Source: Draconibacterium sediminis
GTDB lineage: Bacteria > Bacteroidota > Bacteroidia > Bacteroidales > Prolixibacteraceae
Direction: 5' to 3'
DNA: 64,000 nt
Assembly: GCF_000949475.1 (NCBI RefSeq)
Contig: NZ_JRHC01000006.1
Coordinates: 310,001 to 374,000 of the forward strand
Positions 54,942 through 64,000 of the stretch are shown one piece after another (the first letter of the stretch is position 1; the number at the start of each line of letters is the position of its first letter). Under the pieces are notes generated by a model. The model was given only the letters and a program-made list of their open reading frames with translations. It searched no databases and had not been told where the DNA came from. Both the position numbers and the translations under genes were made by a program.

Positions 54942-57155
54942 TTACAGTTTAATGGTTACACTGCTACCGGCATAATTACCTGTTGGCAGATCGATAAGCA
55001 AATCACTCATCCCGGTACCTTCATTCCATAAAACAGTAAGATTTGCTGCTTTGGCATTCACTTTTCCGGGAATGGAAACTAACATTTTTGCATTCTTCCG
55101 GGCTGGGTCAGAAACGGTAATTTCCGTTATCTTCGTCCCATCTGTTTTTGCAATCAACACTCCCGGATTCCCGCATTCAACCGTAATATCGTCATTCACC
55201 TCTAATGTTCCTTCGCTGTAAAAAACAGCCTGGCACATTTGCAGTTCTTTTTGCCAAACCGCCTGCACTGCAGGAGAATTTTGAAGAACCGTTATATTAT
55301 TTTTTGATGTATTATTCTGAACCTGTTCCAGATTGGGTGCCGGCACTACAATGTATTGATAGTTAGCCTCGCTCGGACGTTTGCCGTGATCCAGGTAAAG
55401 TTCAAAAACATCGCGTTCGATTTCGTCTTTCGGAGAATCGGTTTGCCGGTTAATACGATACCAGGAACCTTTTGCAATATTGTTTTTCAGTTGTACCGTT
55501 GTTGGCTCAGGAAAAACATAAGCAAGCTTATCATGATAGATCCAGTCGACATTTTTATATTCCGTTTCGCCTTTCTCAATAACAGAACTTTTTCCTCCGG
55601 AAGCAAGAATTACGTCTCCACGAAGAATACACTGGTTTAATGTTGTTACCACCGGCAGTTCTGCGTTTGAGCAAGAAATTCCGGTTCCCAAACAAACATA
55701 TTCCTTATCAAAAAAGAACCATGCTTTTCTGGCAATTAACGGATCGTGAGGACTTTTAAAATCGAAAGCAACGGCACCATATTTTCCATCGGTTGCAGCA
55801 CCAACAAAATCGGTTAACCCAAGTTTTTGTAATTCATTGGCACCGGGCATTTCTTCTTTCTGCATAACTGTTGTTCCCGGAATTTTTTGGTAGTCCATAA
55901 CCGGAGCAAGACCTTTATACTCATCGGCAGAAACTGAAATATGATTTGTTCCGTCGCCACGGTGATGGTTCAAAAATCCCTCGCTGTTGTAGGGCTGCTC
56001 CATGTTGTAGTTACGGGTGGAGTACATCCGTACGGAGGCAAACCAATCAGGCCGTTGAAATGAAAAATGCTCTGAATCCCAATAAAAGGTTGCATGCGCA
56101 AGTGTTGGCTTTGCCTGATTATTACGAACATCAATAATTTCCTGAAGCTCAATATGCCTGTAATCTGAAACCGAGATCAGTTTCGAGGGTAAAACATCAT
56201 CGTATGGATTTACAGCTCCCTCGCGGCTGATACTGCGGTTTTTGGCTCCAACATCCGGAACTTTTCCAAATACCGAAGTTTTGCAAATACCATCCAAAAA
56301 GTAATCAATCAGCTGGTCAAGTTTTTCTTCTGAAAAAGAAAATTTGGTACCGGTAGTGTAAACTGCCCATTCGGCAAATGCTGCTGCATAACTTAAACCA
56401 TATGACAATGTATTGTTAACTCCGTCAGTACGATGGTGGAAGCTGTTGTCGAACTGAATACCACGCCCTTCGTACGACCGGTTTTCAAATCCTCCTACTA
56501 TTTTCCGAAAGCCATACCCGTATTTTGCTCCTATCCATTCTACATACTTTATTTCATTTTCGATTACACGCACTACCTCATCAAATTTTTCATCGTCGCC
56601 CAAAAACAAACAATTTTTTGCCTGAATACCCGCAATTTTAATTCGGTCTCCTCCCGGTCGGGCACCACCGGCATTGATATGCGCCCTACCAATTATCGGT
56701 TGAGTTTTGTTTACCAATTCCTTGTCGAGCTCATCGCCAATAATCAGCATTAGCGTTACCATGTAATTGGGTGTACCGATTTGATTGTGCCACCAGTTTT
56801 CGCAAAAATAATCGTGCTCCACCCAATTTTTAAGCCCTAATTCGATGGCTGCTTTTACCTTTTTCTTTTTGTAATATTCTGATGATTTGTTTTTATAAGC
56901 CCTGGCCAATGAAACTAGATACGACGTATGAAGCCGGTGCTCAAAACCTTCTCTTGAAACATTCGAATAATCAATTCCCGGCCAGGTACCATCATCTTTT
57001 AAGGTTTGAAGCAGTGTCTTTATTTGTGCATCATCAACCTCCGGTTTCATTACCTCCTTATAAATGCGCTCTTTTACAATTTGAATGTCGTTTTGCGCAT
57101 AAGCCATAAAGGAAGCACAGCAAAAGAATAGTATTATTACGGTTAGTCTTTTCAT
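54942..57155 (-). CDS. PL8-like polysaccharide lyase
   Basis: A 737-residue exported protein (signal ends AYAQ). It has the PL8 layout: an alpha/alpha toroid with ENWWHNQIGTP (residues 119-129), DNSFHHR (236-242) and SYGLSYAAAF (251-260) as the catalytic His and Tyr region, then a beta-sandwich with SVRMYSTRN and a C-terminal beta-domain. PL8 lyases act on hyaluronan, chondroitin, xanthan and related uronate polymers. The spacing between the His and Tyr segments is slightly longer than in hyaluronate lyases, so another substrate is possible. It is 96 bases after the first lyase gene and part of the same block. Confidence 0.85.
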   Translation of the reverse strand: MKRLTVIILFFCCASFMAYAQNDIQIVKERIYKEVMKPEVDDAQIKTLLQTLKDDGTWPGIDYSNVSREGFEHRLHTSYLVSLARAYKNKSSEYYKKKKVKAAIELGLKNWVEHDYFCENWWHNQIGTPNYMVTLMLIIGDELDKELVNKTQPIIGRAHINAGGARPGGDRIKIAGIQAKNCLFLGDDEKFDEVVRVIENEIKYVEWIGAKYGYGFRKIVGGFENRSYEGRGIQFDNSFHHRTDGVNNTLSYGLSYAAAFAEWAVYTTGTKFSFSEEKLDQLIDYFLDGICKTSVFGKVPDVGAKNRSISREGAVNPYDDVLPSKLISVSDYRHIELQEIIDVRNNQAKPTLAHATFYWDSEHFSFQRPDWFASVRMYSTRNYNMEQPYNSEGFLNHHRGDGTNHISVSADEYKGLAPVMDYQKIPGTTVMQKEEMPGANELQKLGLTDFVGAATDGKYGAVAFDFKSPHDPLIARKAWFFFDKEYVCLGTGISCSNAELPVVTTLNQCILRGDVILASGGKSSVIEKGETEYKNVDWIYHDKLAYVFPEPTTVQLKNNIAKGSWYRINRQTDSPKDEIERDVFELYLDHGKRPSEANYQYIVVPAPNLEQVQNNTSKNNITVLQNSPAVQAVWQKELQMCQAVFYSEGTLEVNDDITVECGNPGVLIAKTDGTKITEITVSDPARKNAKMLVSIPGKVNAKAANLTVLWNEGTGMSDLLIDLPTGNYAGSSVTIKL

Positions 57156-57209
57156 ACGTTTAAAATGTTTGTATTAGCTATATTACATACCTGACCATCA
57201 GCAAACAGG

Positions 57210-57239
57210 AAACGAGCCCTGAAAATTCAGGACTCGTTT
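57210..57239. other. Inverted repeat between the first two lyase genes
   Basis: AAACGAG.CCTGAA pairs with TTCAGG.CTCGTTT (one internal mismatch). On the minus strand only a short T stretch follows, so it may be a weak attenuator that reduces expression of downstream genes, or an mRNA-stabilising stem after the first gene. Confidence 0.5.
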
Positions 57240-57251
57240 AATATTTTTCTT

Positions 57252-59114
57252 CTAATTCTCCGAAAGCCTAATTTTAATTTCAGTTTTACCATCCTCTATT
57301 ATCCAGGCCGGAATTCTTAGTTCTATACGTTTTAATCCTTCAATCTGGCGATCCAATTCCATAGGAGCCGGATAGAGTGAAACAAGCGACAAACTCAACT
57401 CCGGGTGCGAAAGGTTCTCAAGTTTTAAAGTTTTGCCTTCTTGTTTTAACACGGCACCACCTTCAACAAATTCCACATCTGCAGTGGTCATCAATTGCCA
57501 GGTAATGAATTGTGTTTTTTCCGAAATCTCAATTTCGTCCTCTATAACTACCGAAACCGGGCTATCTTTTGTAAATGTTCGTTTTGCACTGTTAACATTT
57601 CCGGCATAAACTGCGGTTAAATCAAAGATAGCCTGTGGTTTTTCGCCCGATTGGAAATGCTCAAGTGTTGCCTGTCCGTTGTTTACAAAAAGTTCATTGT
57701 TTACGGTTACGGTGCTGTGTCCGAAATTATTTTTGGTGAGCAGCGTCCAGCGCTGACAATCCTGACAGCTTCCCCACAAATCAAATCCGGTTTTCTCCAA
57801 TTCGTGGTAAGCCTGATTGCCCGGATCGATAACCCAACGCACGCCGTTCAATTCAAAAATAAAAGAACCGGCATCCATGTTTCCGTGACTTGTGGTTGCT
57901 CGGCCACCTTTTCCGCCGAAATAGTAATTGTGCTCGTCATCACCTTTAAAAACTACGATAGGATTTGAACCGTCACCTTTCCACGCGAGGGGTATTTCTA
58001 CATCTGATTTCTCCTCGTATTGCGACAACCAAACCAAGGCTGCACCACCAAGTCGGGATAGTTTCCCCATTTCTTCTGCTGGCATCAGGAACCTTTCTTC
58101 TTCGAAAAATTCAGAATTACCTGTTTTGTTTGCAAACCAGGCTAAAATAACATCACCGGCAGCGCCTCTTTTATCACCGCAATCGGCAAAATTGTAATAC
58201 CATCCCGATGGGGTATTCATTAAATACCGAAATACTGCACTCTCCTTAAAAGCAGGGTAATCAGCAATACCAAAGTCGCTTCCGAACGCGCTTTCCAGAA
58301 AGGCAGATGTAACCACCGAAAAACTGGTGCCATAGCCCCAGTAAGTTGAACCTTCAGGATAAACCCCATCCGGTGAATACTGTTTTAAAGCCTGTACCAT
58401 ACCATCCAAAGCTCTGCTAATTGTTTTGGCAGCGAGTTCCGGGTCTTTTTCTGCAATTGCTATAGAAGCAGCGATCATTCCGCCATTACATACCTGGTTC
58501 CAGTTGTTATGTCCGAATGCCCAGCCCGGAGTATTTCCGTTCTCCGGCCAACTGGGAGCTATCCCTTTTTCAATTAAAGCATTTTTTGCCAATTCAATGG
58601 TTGATGAAGGAAGTTTTCCTTCCGTCCAGTCGAGGGCAAAAGCAACGGCCATACTCATTTCTGCCACATCCAGAAAATGTGATGGGTTCCAATCCGAAAA
58701 ATTGCAAACAGCCAGTACTTCATTATTTAAACGATTTAATGCTTTCTCATCATTTTCCATTTGATAAACCATTCCCAGCATATTTACGCGCCATAGCATT
58801 TCGCGTGATGTTGACAACAAACGACGACCAACCATAACTCTTTCCAGTAAAGGTTCATCATAAATGCTTTCAGCATTAAGTTTTATGGCTTTGTACATAT
58901 TTTGTACAAGCTCATCGTTTTTTAATTTTGTTTTTAGCTTATTCTTTATTTGGGAATTTAAAACCAAACGCGGCTGCGATTTGCGAAGGTTCTTTTTTAG
59001 ATACTGGACTGATATGGGATTATCGAGCGAGGGAACTTCCTTCTCCTGCGCAGTTGCCGACCATATAACTGCCAGGCAGAGTAAACAAATAGCAAGATGT
59101 ATTTTAGTTTTCAT
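57252..59114 (-). CDS. Heparinase II/III-fold polysaccharide lyase (3 of 3), first gene of the cluster
   Basis: A 620-residue exported protein (signal ends SATAQ). GWAFGHNNWNQVCNGGMI holds the Asn-Trp segment (201-207). SPDGVYPEGSTYWGYGTSF holds the Tyr segment, and ATTSHGNMDAGSFIFEL (407-422) is the beta-domain signature, with Asn in place of the His seen in SHNH of the other copy. It should cleave uronate linkages. It is the promoter-proximal gene, but no exact TAnnTTTG box was found upstream. Confidence 0.84.
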   Translation of the reverse strand: MKTKIHLAICLLCLAVIWSATAQEKEVPSLDNPISVQYLKKNLRKSQPRLVLNSQIKNKLKTKLKNDELVQNMYKAIKLNAESIYDEPLLERVMVGRRLLSTSREMLWRVNMLGMVYQMENDEKALNRLNNEVLAVCNFSDWNPSHFLDVAEMSMAVAFALDWTEGKLPSSTIELAKNALIEKGIAPSWPENGNTPGWAFGHNNWNQVCNGGMIAASIAIAEKDPELAAKTISRALDGMVQALKQYSPDGVYPEGSTYWGYGTSFSVVTSAFLESAFGSDFGIADYPAFKESAVFRYLMNTPSGWYYNFADCGDKRGAAGDVILAWFANKTGNSEFFEEERFLMPAEEMGKLSRLGGAALVWLSQYEEKSDVEIPLAWKGDGSNPIVVFKGDDEHNYYFGGKGGRATTSHGNMDAGSFIFELNGVRWVIDPGNQAYHELEKTGFDLWGSCQDCQRWTLLTKNNFGHSTVTVNNELFVNNGQATLEHFQSGEKPQAIFDLTAVYAGNVNSAKRTFTKDSPVSVVIEDEIEISEKTQFITWQLMTTADVEFVEGGAVLKQEGKTLKLENLSHPELSLSLVSLYPAPMELDRQIEGLKRIELRIPAWIIEDGKTEIKIRLSEN

Positions 59115-59584
59115 TTTAGTTGGTTTTGTTAGTTGGTATTAACTATAAAAATAGGAAGTCATTTTTAATGAGCTATCCTTTTCTTTATTTTATTTTAAAA
59201 GTATATTCAATCTCTTTAATTCTCCTTCCCAAATTTCAGTTCCTAAACCTGAAGTTGGATTGTTTTCGATCCTATTATTATGGATGGTTATAAAACGATT
59301 TTGTGCAATTGCATAAAATGGATGGTCAGGAAATCATTATCCGGACCGTCGGTATCGCACAGTCCTCATGTGTGTTTTTCGTTTTGGGGCCTGCTGCTTG
59401 TCCCGCAACATATTGGCTTTAACCCTTTATGGTAATTACAACAGTTTTCTACAAATAATCAGATTCGTGATTTTTCCAACAGGGCATTCTTCTTGTTGCA
59501 AGGTCATCCGGGGTTATTACAACTACTCAGAATCAATGTTCTATTCGTGTTCAAATCTGGAGATGCCCTCTAGCCTGTTAAAAC
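59115..59584. other. Gene-free interval upstream of the lyase cluster
   Basis: 470 bases that must contain the promoter of the minus-strand cluster. No exact -7/-33 pair, terminator or repeat was recognised on either strand, and no regulator gene is present. Confidence 0.45.
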
Positions 59585-60667
59585 TTAATCTGCTTTTTTA
59601 ATATACTCTTTGGCAACAACCTCGCCACTGGCAACACGAAGCGCGTTATTGGCCAGTGCTTCCAGTTCGTCTTCACCGGGATATACAAACACGTCGGAAA
59701 TAAAACCCGCTTTATCTCGGATATAGTTTTCCAGATGTTTATTGTAGGCCAAACCACCGGTTAATAATATCCCGTCGACTTTACCTTCGAGTACAATGGC
59801 CATTTCACCAATCATTTTGGAAACCTGGTAAAACAAAGCTTCCTGAACCAACTTTGCTTTTTCGTCACCTTTTTCAACACGTTTCTCCACTTCCAAAGCG
59901 TCGTTTGTGCCCAGGTAAGCAACAAATCCACCTTCGCCAACCACCATTCTGCGAATTCGCTCCTGCGACATTTTTCCGCTAAAACAAAGGTCAATCACCT
60001 GTCCAACAGGTAGTGTTCCCGATCGCTCCGGGCTAAAAGCTCCTTCCCCGTCGAGCGCATTGTTTACATCGATGACGCGACCGTTTTTATGCGCTCCTAC
60101 CGAAATACCACCGCCCAGATGAGCGATTATTAAACGCATCTCATCGTAATTCTTTCCCATCTTTTGGGCATGTAAACGTGCCGTTGCTTTTTGGTTTAAC
60201 GCATGAAAGATCGACTGCCGCTGAAACCGCGGATGACCCGCAAAACGAGCCACATCATCCAATTCATCGGTAACCACCGGATCGGCAATAAAAGCTTTTG
60301 CGTTTGGAATTTGCAAAGCAATATAATCGGCGAGCATAGCTCCCAAATTGCTGGCATGATGCCCCATCACTCCTTCGCGCAAGTGATCGAGCATTAAATT
60401 ATTTACTTTGTAAACGCCCGATTCCAAGGGATAAGTCAGTCCGCCGCGGCCGATGATGTATTTAATTGCATCCACTTCAATTCCTTCTTCAACCAAAGCT
60501 TCAATGATTAAACCTTTTCGAAAAGAAAACTGATCGATAATATTTTTATAGCGTAGTAGTTGCTCCAGCGGATGCCGAATGGTTTTGGAAAAAACACATT
60601 CTTTTTCGTTATAAACAGCAAATTTTGTGGAGGTAGAACCCGGATTTATTGCAAGAACCTGGTGCAT
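59585..60667 (-). CDS. buk: Butyrate kinase
   Basis: A 360-residue ASKHA-fold kinase. The N-terminal phosphate loop is INPGSTSTKFAVY, with VADP-like PVVTDELDDVARFAGHPRFQRQSIFH in the middle, AHLGGGISVGAHKNGRVIDVNNALDGEG, and the C-terminal ILLTGGLAYNKHL. It converts butyryl phosphate and ADP to butyrate and ATP. It is 8 bases downstream of ptb, its usual partner. Some members accept branched-chain acyl phosphates; this cannot be excluded. Confidence 0.95.
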   Translation of the reverse strand: MHQVLAINPGSTSTKFAVYNEKECVFSKTIRHPLEQLLRYKNIIDQFSFRKGLIIEALVEEGIEVDAIKYIIGRGGLTYPLESGVYKVNNLMLDHLREGVMGHHASNLGAMLADYIALQIPNAKAFIADPVVTDELDDVARFAGHPRFQRQSIFHALNQKATARLHAQKMGKNYDEMRLIIAHLGGGISVGAHKNGRVIDVNNALDGEGAFSPERSGTLPVGQVIDLCFSGKMSQERIRRMVVGEGGFVAYLGTNDALEVEKRVEKGDEKAKLVQEALFYQVSKMIGEMAIVLEGKVDGILLTGGLAYNKHLENYIRDKAGFISDVFVYPGEDELEALANNALRVASGEVVAKEYIKKAD

Positions 60668-60675
60668 AAAATGAT

Positions 60676-61596
60676 TTACGTATTACTAATCTGGTAACTT
60701 ACAATTGATGCAAGTGCCACAGAATTCAACTTTGTTTTTCTACTGTCGCCGCGTGATGATACCACGGCAGGTACTTTCGCTCCGGCAATAATTCCCGACA
60801 TTTCGGCTTTAGCCAGTTTCGAGTTTGTTTTGTAAAAAACATTGGCCGCATCAATATTCGGGAAAAGTAAACAATCGGCATCGCCAGCAACCGGCGAGGT
60901 AAAACCTTTTACTTCGGCCGACTCGGCATTAATGGCCACATCAAGTGCCATGGGGCCATCTACCAAACCACCTTCAATTTGGCCGTGCTCCGACATTTTG
61001 GCAATTGTAGCGCCATCCATACAAGACTGAATGGAAATTATTATCTGCTCGGTAGGTGCAATTACCGCAACTTTTGGCTGTTCGACACCCAGCGATTTTG
61101 CTGCACAAATGAGGTAATTTGTCATTAATATCTTTTGTTTCAGATCGGGGTAAGGCAACACAGCCGCATCACTAAAAACAAGCAGTTTGTGGTAATTCGG
61201 ATTATCCATCACCGAAACGTGGCTTAATGTCCCTTTTGTCGGAACCAGGTTGTTTTCTTTTCTAAGCAAAGCACGCATAAACTTATCGGTCGATACCATT
61301 CCTTTCATCAACACATCGGCCTTGTCTTCATGAATAAGTTCTACGGCTTTGTCGATAGCTTCGCGGATTGATTTGGTATCATAGATCTGATAATCCGAGA
61401 TATCGATACCCAGCTTTTTACACGATTCTTCAATAATCGTTCTGTCGCCGGTTATTATCGGTATTACAAACCCCAATTCAACAGCATCGTGCATGGCTTC
61501 CAAGGTGCTTACATCTACACCGTTAACTGCCACCACCCGTTTCGGTGGTTGCTTTTTTACTACTTCCAGAAGTTCTGTAAAATTGTTTATACTCAT
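60676..61596 (-). CDS. ptb: Phosphate butyryltransferase
   Basis: A 306-residue acyltransferase of the Pta/Ptb family. It has VLMKGMVSTDKFMRALLRKENN, LSHVSVMDNPNYHKLLVFSDAAVLPYPDL, and the C-terminal DCLLFPNIDAANVFYKTNSKLAKAE. It moves the butyryl group from CoA to phosphate. With buk it completes the butyrate-forming branch of fermentation, or runs backward to activate butyrate. It is the first gene of the pair. No exact promoter box was identified upstream. Confidence 0.94.
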   Translation of the reverse strand: MSINNFTELLEVVKKQPPKRVVAVNGVDVSTLEAMHDAVELGFVIPIITGDRTIIEESCKKLGIDISDYQIYDTKSIREAIDKAVELIHEDKADVLMKGMVSTDKFMRALLRKENNLVPTKGTLSHVSVMDNPNYHKLLVFSDAAVLPYPDLKQKILMTNYLICAAKSLGVEQPKVAVIAPTEQIIISIQSCMDGATIAKMSEHGQIEGGLVDGPMALDVAINAESAEVKGFTSPVAGDADCLLFPNIDAANVFYKTNSKLAKAEMSGIIAGAKVPAVVSSRGDSRKTKLNSVALASIVSYQISNT

Positions 61597-62223
61597 TGTT
61601 TAGCAATTTTAGCCCGAAGTTACAACGCCTGAAGTTCTCATCCGATAACTTTTCTCAGCTATTTTTATGTTGTAAACCACCCAAATAAATTTTAAACTTA
61701 GAATTAGTATTCAGCGACTTACGATTTGATAAGAATCTGAAATTTTTTAGCCCTAAAAATTATGTTTTTGCTTTTTTCACTAGCCCCGGAAATCTGTGCA
61801 GATTAATTTTTCAATTCAGCAGATTATGAACCTTACAAAATATATATGTGTTTAAACAGAGTGAATTCTTTTAAAATTAGGGAAAATCCCTGTCTTAATC
61901 AAATGTAAATCAATGTTTTTCAATCATTAGTATGGTGTTTTACAATATATCAAAATCTTTCTATCATAACAGATTTTATACTATTTTCAAACGTTGTAAT
62001 ATTAAGTTGTTTATACATGTTCAACTTGATTTCAAATCGACCATACTTCGCATTTATAATTTTCTTCGACAAATCATCCGAAGTAAATCTTCCTGCAAAA
62101 AGCAAAAACACATTTTTACCGGGAAAATATCGTGCACAAGGCATTTTTTAAGGGCTCCTGCATTTTCTGCGGGGCCACCATTATATTCGATTCATTTTAT
62201 TAATTAACCAATAGATAGCTGCG
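61597..62223. other. Gene-free interval between ptb and acs
   Basis: 627 AT-rich bases between divergent genes. It contains a weak match to the dispersed CTGTGCAGATT phrase at about 61794, and TATATTCG (7 of 8 to the -7 box) at 62182-62189, 35 bases before acs. No gene, terminator or riboswitch was recognised. Confidence 0.45.
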
Positions 62224-64000
62224 ATGGAAAATAAAATCACAAGTTTAGCCGAGTACTTTCAGAAGTACAAGGAAAGTGTGGCTGACCCCGATAATTTTTG
62301 GGGAAAAATAGCCGAAAGCCATTACTGGCGCAAAAAGTGGGACCAGATTCTCGATTACAAATTTGACGGGGATGGAGCCCCGGATGTGAATTGGTTTGTG
62401 AACGGCAAACTGAACATTACCGAGAATATTTTTGAGCGTAACATGTTTATGCGAAAAGACCAGGTTGCGATTATTTGGGAACCCAACGACCCAAAAGAAC
62501 CGGAAATTAAACTGACCTATGGCGAATTGTTCGAGAAAGTAAAACAATTTGCCAACGGATTAAAAAAGATCGGCGTTGAAAAAGGCGACCGTGTTGCACT
62601 GTATCTGCCCATGGTTCCTGAGCTGGCCATTGCCATGCTGGCCTGTGCCCGAATTGGCGCCATTCACTCCATTGTTTTTGCAGGATTCTCGGCAACGGCA
62701 TTGGCCGACCGTATTAACGATGCAGAGGCCAAAGTTGTAATTACTTCCGACGGTGGATTCCGCGGAACAAAATCAATTCCGCTAAAAAGTATTGCCGACG
62801 AAGCAGTTGAAAAATGTCCTTCGATAAAAACACAGGTTGTTTTAAAACGTACCGAGGAAGAAATAAAGTGGGTAGACGGCAGAGACATTTGGTGGCACGA
62901 TTTGATTGCTGACATGGATTACGAAAACCAGGCAGAAACAATGGATGCCGAAGACGTACTGTTTATCCTTTACACATCAGGCTCTACCGGCAAACCAAAA
63001 GGAGTTGTACACACCACCGCCGGCTACATGGTTTATGCCGAATACACCTTTAAAAATGTATTTCAGTACAGCGATGGTGATGTTTACTGGTGTACCGCCG
63101 ATATTGGCTGGGTAACCGGCCACTCGTACATTGTTTATGGTCCGCTGTTAACCGGAGCCACTTCCGTTATGTTTGAAGGTGTTCCAACCTGGCCAGACGC
63201 AGGGCGTTTCTGGGAAATCGTGGATAAATATAAAATCAACCAATTCTATACCGCCCCTACTGCGATTCGTGCACTGGTGGCACAAGGCGATGAATGGGTA
63301 ACCAAACACGACCTGAGCTCGCTAAAAGTTCTGGGTACAGTTGGAGAACCCATCAACGAAGAAGCCTGGCGCTGGTACCACGACCTGGTTGGAAAAGGTC
63401 GTTGCCCGATTGTAGATACCTGGTGGCAAACCGAAACCGGCGGAATAATGATCACACCGCTGGCAGGAATTACACCTACCAAACCTTCATTGGCAACCTT
63501 GCCTCTACCTGGAGTCCAACCGGTATTACTGGATCACGAAGGAAAAGAATTGAAAGGCAACAGCGTCGAAGGAATTCTTTGCATGAAACACCCGTGGCCG
63601 GGCATGTTACGCACCACCTGGGGCGATCATCAACGATGCTACCAAACCTACTTTGCATCCTTCCCCGGCTATTACCTGACCGGAGATGGCGCTAAGCGCG
63701 ACGAAGAAGGTTATTACCGCATTATCGGCCGAATTGACGATGTTATCAATGTTTCGGGACACCGTATTGGTACTGCAGAAGTGGAAGATGCCATTAACCA
63801 ACATCCGAAAGTAGTTGAATCGGCTGTGGTTGGATATCCGCACGAAATTAAAGGAGCCGGCATTTACGCTTATGTTATTTGCGAAGATATGACCGATGCT
63901 GAACTGGATAATATTGAAGCAGAAATAAAGGCTACCGTAAATAAGTTTATCGGACCAATTGCCAAACCCGATAAAATCCAAATCGTAAGCGGTCTGCCAA
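62224..64000 (+). CDS. acs: Acetyl-CoA synthetase, 3'-truncated by window edge
   Basis: 592 complete codons are visible from the ATG at 62224 to the window end without a stop. The ANL fold shows the P-loop [16 protein letters not shown] (about residues 252-267), then [20 protein letters not shown], the adenine-binding [10 protein letters not shown] and the hinge region [35 protein letters not shown]. The acetate pocket tryptophan (in WWQTE) supports acetate as substrate. The catalytic lysine of the PKTRSGK motif should lie just beyond the window. It makes acetyl-CoA from acetate and ATP via acetyl-AMP. It diverges from ptb-buk. Confidence 0.96.
   Translation, partial: MENKITSLAEYFQKYKESVADPDNFWGKIAESHYWRKKWDQILDYKFDGDGAPDVNWFVNGKLNITENIFERNMFMRKDQVAIIWEPNDPKEPEIKLTYGELFEKVKQFANGLKKIGVEKGDRVALYLPMVPELAIAMLACARIGAIHSIVFAGFSATALADRINDAEAKVVITSDGGFRGTKSIPLKSIADEAVEKCPSIKTQVVLKRTEEEIKWVDGRDIWWHDLIADMDYENQAETMDAEDVLFILYTSGSTGKPKGVVHTTAGYMVYAEYTFKNVFQYSDGDVYWCTADIGWVTGHSYIVYGPLLTGATSVMFEGVPTWPDAGRFWEIVDKYKINQFYTAPTAIRALVAQGDEWVTKHDLSSLKVLGTVGEPINEEAWRWYHDLVGKGRCPIVDTWWQTETGGIMITPLAGITPTKPSLATLPLPGVQPVLLDHEGKELKGNSVEGILCMKHPWPGMLRTTWGDHQRCYQTYFASFPGYYLTGDGAKRDEEGYYRIIGRIDDVINVSGHRIGTAEVEDAINQHPKVVESAVVGYPHEIKGAGIYAYVICEDMTDAELDNIEAEIKATVNKFIGPIAKPDKIQIVSGLP

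Noticed and set aside
61932..62207. 91-codon plus-strand frame upstream of acs
   Set aside because: Biased, low-complexity composition, no ribosome site and no recognisable domain; it ends just before the acs start where promoter sequence is expected.

Overview
The window reads as chromosomal DNA of a marine or anaerobic Bacteroidota, most likely of the Bacteroidales/Marinilabiliales type. The reasons are the short (286-residue) primary sigma factor with promoters of the matching TTTG / TAnnTTTG form, a secreted tricorn-like S41 protease and M1 peptidase, DUF6132, DUF6702 and DUF3078 proteins, an outer-membrane TPR/beta-barrel pair, and a large polysaccharide-lyase and sulfatase cluster. The genus is inference. 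No rRNA, tRNA, CRISPR array, insertion sequence with transposase, or phage gene was seen.

Layout. 1-11.6 kb (mostly + strand): end of a Cys/Met-type PLP lyase, C69 dipeptidase, rplS, tricorn-like protease, an eIF1-like factor with a small membrane protein (-), DUF6702 (-) diverging from a HupE-like protein, and an M1 metallopeptidase. 11.6-14.4 kb: an accessory patch with an AT-rich two-gene membrane-protein unit bounded like an integron gene cassette (attC-like site at its 3' end), a seven-unit 21-bp repeat array, an ArsC/Spx-like gene, and a palindrome-rich MITE-like element. 14.4-26.5 kb: methyltransferase, thioredoxin, DUF6132, EamA transporter, DUF3078, an M29-like peptidase, an FAD oxidoreductase with a DUF255 protein, a candidate small RNA, murB, a glycosyltransferase and ftsE. 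26.7-37.5 kb: TPR/beta-barrel pair, gyrB, LOG protein, HtrA-type protease, primary sigma factor. 37.6-41.6 kb: cation/proton antiporter, FucP-type sugar permease, manC.

41.8-59.1 kb is one tightly packed minus-strand set of nine secreted enzymes: three heparinase II/III-fold lyases, a PL8-like lyase, an alginate-lyase-domain lipoprotein, a BNR_4 protein with the histidine pair of PL25-type ulvan lyases, a second BNR-type propeller protein, an S1 sulfatase and a fused S1 sulfatase-GH78 rhamnosidase. Together they suggest stepwise depolymerisation of a sulfated polymer of uronic acid and rhamnose (ulvan-like). The substrate is inferred. No SusC/SusD pair, regulator or unsaturated-uronyl hydrolase lies beside the set. 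The right end carries buk and ptb (butyrate from butyryl-CoA) and the start of acs.

The most unusual observations are the lone cassette with its attC-like site; a probable Crp/Fnr-controlled small RNA at 22.85 kb with a complete promoter, GAAA-capped hairpin and terminator; two degenerate tandem arrays with 42-bp and 21-bp periods; and the bimodular sulfatase-rhamnosidase.
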